From CALKXV01 sp965228905 (GTDB lineage Bacteria > Pseudomonadota > Alphaproteobacteria > Rhodobacterales > Rhodobacteraceae): 64,000 nucleotides of DNA. The stretch spans positions 1,364,001-1,428,000 of the forward strand of contig CBDDII010000003.1 in NCBI GenBank assembly GCA_965228905.1, written 5' to 3'. Shown here piece after piece: positions 60,650 to 64,000 of this stretch. Position 1 is the first letter of the stretch, and each line of letters opens with the position of its first letter. The notes under the pieces are model-generated. The model was not told where the DNA came from, did not search any database, and saw only the letters and a program-made list of their open reading frames with translations. The position numbers were made by a program, and so were the translations under genes.

Positions 60650-61082
60650 AAACTCACTCACTCGTTACGCGGAACATTGGAACCACCTCCGTCCCGCTAC
60701 GAGTACAGTTATGACGTTAGGGAAAGGCATGAGTGGGGCGTAAACATTCGCCAAATTGGCGAGTTTGTGATGGTCGGACCCAATTTCTTTACGTCGCGTA
60801 AATTTAGAATGCATTTTAACGAAACAATGGTGTGGGTTTCCGAGCGAGCATTGCGCAAAATCCAATAAACGCGGGTCTATTGGTTCCGGAGTATGAACAA
60901 AGGCGGGCAATGATCCGTGCCGTCCTTGATGGCAAAATCGCCTTATTTGTCTTTATTCCGCCCTGGAAACAGTCTGTTTCTTATCCGTGCGGCGTTGTCG
61001 AAACGCAGCCCAAAGCCCCCTTCAACGCAAAGAAGGCAGGGTTTTGGTCAGAAAAATCAGTATTTTGCCGTAAGCCGGGGAA

Positions 61083-61643
61083 TCACGCGCCCGACGAACA
61101 CTGCCCGATCAGGTTGTCGTATTGCTGAGCGATCCAGCCCGGCGCATCGCTTGGGATCTGCTCGTCCAGCGCTTCGGACACCTGGGCAAAGACCACCGCC
61201 GTACGGCTGTCGTCCACCATCGGGATCGGTTCCGAGACGATCACGCGCTCATAAACGACAAAGGCGATGGCGACGAGCACAGCACCTCGCGCCACACCGA
61301 ACAGGAATCCAAGGCCCTGGTCGATCCCGCCAAGGGCCGAACGTTGCACGGCTCCGGCGAAAAGCGGTGTGAATATCGAAAAGATGATAAGCGCGGCGGC
61401 GAAGACGGCAGCGAAGGCCGCGATCATTGCCAATTCGCAGGACGGCCCAAGAAAGTCTTTCAGAACAGGGACTTCCTTCATCAGGGGCTCAACGGTCGGG
61501 GCAAAGACATAGGCCGCGATGGCCGCCAGTATCCAGCCGCCGATCGACAGGACCTCGCGCACGAAACCGCGCGAATAGGCCAGTACAGCCGAAAGGATGA
61601 TAACCACGGCCACGATGCCGTCGATGATGGTGAAACCGTCCAT
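61083..61643 (-). CDS. cvpA: CvpA family membrane protein
   Basis: The 186-residue inner-membrane protein has about four helices and the CvpA opening FTIIDGIVAVVIILSAVLAYSRGFVREVLSIGGWI. In E. coli it is upstream of purF and linked to colicin V production and envelope resistance. The same order is kept here, though with an unusual gap. radA precedes it. Confidence 0.9.
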   Translation of the reverse strand: MDGFTIIDGIVAVVIILSAVLAYSRGFVREVLSIGGWILAAIAAYVFAPTVEPLMKEVPVLKDFLGPSCELAMIAAFAAVFAAALIIFSIFTPLFAGAVQRSALGGIDQGLGFLFGVARGAVLVAIAFVVYERVIVSEPIPMVDDSRTAVVFAQVSEALDEQIPSDAPGWIAQQYDNLIGQCSSGA

Positions 61644-61678
61644 GCCTAATGCCTCATCGCTCTTGTTTCATCGCGCGG

Positions 61679-63043
<1,365 letters not shown>

Positions 63044-63109
63044 GCCGCCTTCATGCCGTGCCTCCGGGGGCGAGACAAGCCAAGAAGTCCCGCCGGTATG
63101 CAGCTTCGC

Positions 63110-63715
63110 TCAGGACCGGTGCAGGAACGGCAGGTCGTTGCCGTAACGGTCGGGGGCGGGCAGCAAGCGGGGCCGACGCGGTTCCGAGGTGTCGTTGCCG
63201 CGCATCCCGCGGGCGACGGACAAAAGCAACTTGGACTTTGGCTCGGGAGCCTTCGCCGGCGGTTTGGCGGCGTTTGCGGCCTTCGGCTTGTGCCGGAACA
63301 CCGGCGTGGGTGCACCGGGCCAATCGGGTTGTTCAAGCACGAGCGGGCGCGTCGCCTTGATCTTTGTTCTGATCGGCAGGGTAAAGGTCTGCGCGATCAT
63401 AACATTGTCCGGCGCATCGCTGTCATAGTTGGATGGCTGTTTCACCGGATCGCAGATCATGACCACCCCCATCCAGATAGCGGGGCTGATCGCCGAGAAC
63501 ATGAAAAGATGCCAGCTTGCCGAACCGACCCCAAGCGTCCAGGGCAACAGCCCCGCAGCAGTGACCGAGGTGAAAAGGCAACTCGCGGCGTATATCCAGG
63601 CGTTGGCCGAGCGTGACCGCATCAGGCGACGAAAGGCCAGCCAACTGACCGTCAGCGGCAACAGCACAAAAAGCGCACGAAACAAGAGCTGTAACAGCGG
63701 GCTCAGGATGTCCAT
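63110..63715 (-). CDS. Hypothetical membrane protein
   Basis: The 201-residue protein has two to three N-terminal membrane helices (about 5-25, 38-60, 66-86, LFMFSAISPAIWMGVVMIC) and a long, basic, Pro/Ala/Lys-rich cytoplasmic tail. No family was recognised. GGAG lies 8 nt before the ATG at 63715. It precedes radA on the same strand and may be cotranscribed. Confidence 0.65.
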   Translation of the reverse strand: MDILSPLLQLLFRALFVLLPLTVSWLAFRRLMRSRSANAWIYAASCLFTSVTAAGLLPWTLGVGSASWHLFMFSAISPAIWMGVVMICDPVKQPSNYDSDAPDNVMIAQTFTLPIRTKIKATRPLVLEQPDWPGAPTPVFRHKPKAANAAKPPAKAPEPKSKLLLSVARGMRGNDTSEPRRPRLLPAPDRYGNDLPFLHRS

Positions 63716-63869
63716 CTTGCGACTCCGTAAGCCACCCCCAGGCGGCATATCCCACGACTGTGGTTAAAAAAGCGTTACGAGTCTTGGCGGGTTTTCGACT
63801 GTTTCCAAATTGGAACCAGTCTGTTGCAAAGTTGCACAAAGGCGACTTCGCGCCCTCCTGCGATTGCGC

Positions 63870-64000
63870 TTATCGAACCGTCTCGATCGGGCCGTCTGCA
63901 CTGCCCGAGATGAACTGCGCCACGTAAGGATCGCCGCTGGCGTCCATTTCCGCGACGGGGCCCGTCCACTGGATGACACCACCATGCAGCATTGCAACAT
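63870..64000 (-). CDS. C-terminus of an MlaF-type ABC ATPase (partial)
   Basis: Only the last 43 codons are present; the gene enters from the right edge. The residues AMLHGGVIQWTGPVAEMD and NPYVxQF-like DPYVAQFISGSADGPI match the tail of MlaF, the ATPase of the phospholipid transporter that keeps outer-membrane asymmetry. The frame differs from the longer one that opens at 63764. Confidence 0.7.
   Translation of the reverse strand, partial: VAMLHGGVIQWTGPVAEMDASGDPYVAQFISGSADGPIETVR

Larger units (their letters stand above)
60405..61082. other. Low-GC gap between cvpA and purF
   Basis: No convincing gene is seen. The GC content is lower than in the flanks. Structures include GAAGGCCCGCG/CGCGGGCCTTC (60499-60530), a compound hairpin with GGCGTCGG/CCGACGCC ends and an inner AGCC/GGCT stem (60618-60649), and TCGCCAA-A-TTGGCGA (60748-60762). 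Part of a frame ending at 60868 (NIRQIGEFVMVGPNFFTSRKF) reads like protein but has no good start, so it may be a gene remnant. Confidence 0.6.

Noticed and set aside
60434..60868. 144-codon open frame in the cvpA-purF gap
   Set aside because: The first 80 codons are not protein-like and cross two perfect hairpins; only the last part reads like protein, so it is noted as a possible remnant, not a gene.

Overview
The window is about 64 kb of dense, GC-rich alphaproteobacterial chromosome, most likely from a marine member of the Rhodobacteraceae (Roseobacter group). The evidence is GcrA, HdaA, the short ProRS, a cysG-DUF2849-cysI-cysH-DUF934-fpr sulfur operon, proteins with VPLPA-type C-terminal sorting signals, and a crotonase whose two acidic residues (121 and 141) match DmdD of the DMSP pathway. 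No plasmid, prophage, insertion sequence, CRISPR array, rRNA or tRNA was seen. Most of it is core metabolism, so the interest lies mainly in the spaces between genes.

Layout. 1-9.3 kb: a partial gene, glutaryl-CoA dehydrogenase, infC (probably read from an ATC start), two small envelope proteins, then the assimilatory sulfate-reduction operon on the minus strand with a divergent Lrp-type regulator. 9.7-15.2 kb: a cytochrome P450, a DUF808 membrane protein, and a three-gene valine-catabolic operon coupled by ATGA overlaps. 15.4-24.3 kb: two tandem secreted proteins of the PEP-CTERM/VPLPA kind, the yejABEF peptide importer, a membrane cytochrome c and prephenate dehydratase. 24.5-30.2 kb: a ketopantoate-reductase-like protein, an FMN reductase, a GntR/FadR regulator, RimO and GcrA.

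30.5-33.2 kb: arginine biosynthesis (argD, argF). It is preceded by a 13-codon open frame ending in four Arg codons, a likely attenuation leader, and followed by six perfect hairpins in a row, the last of which holds the Shine-Dalgarno sequence of the next gene. 33.2-42.3 kb: three poorly known genes, exopolyphosphatase (ppx) and polyphosphate kinase (ppk1), a DmdD-like crotonase and a RIME-like repeat. 42.3-49.4 kb: hdaA, an AI-2E-family permease, proS, a sugar dehydrogenase, a hydrolase, a P1 peptidase and a DUF1523 protein. 49.4-52.1 kb: an ArsR/AHSA1 pair with two copies of one operator, a VPLPA protein and a PilJ-N-like protein. 52.4-64 kb: parE, a low-GC DUF4145 gene and a tiny secreted Cys/His protein (accessory-looking), lolDC, purF, cvpA, radA and the C-terminus of an MlaF-type ATPase.

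Links between genes. CysG supplies siroheme to CysI, CysH supplies sulfite, and Fpr may supply reduced ferredoxin. Acyl-CoA dehydrogenase, hydroxyisobutyryl-CoA hydrolase and MmsB are successive valine-degradation steps. Ppx and Ppk1 oppose each other on polyphosphate. GcrA and HdaA both act in the cell cycle. The strongest leads for undescribed biology are the Arg-codon leader before argD, the hairpin array before 32940, the 28-bp motif found three times just after stop codons, the hairpin that hides the ppx ribosome site, and the low-GC structured gap between cvpA and purF.
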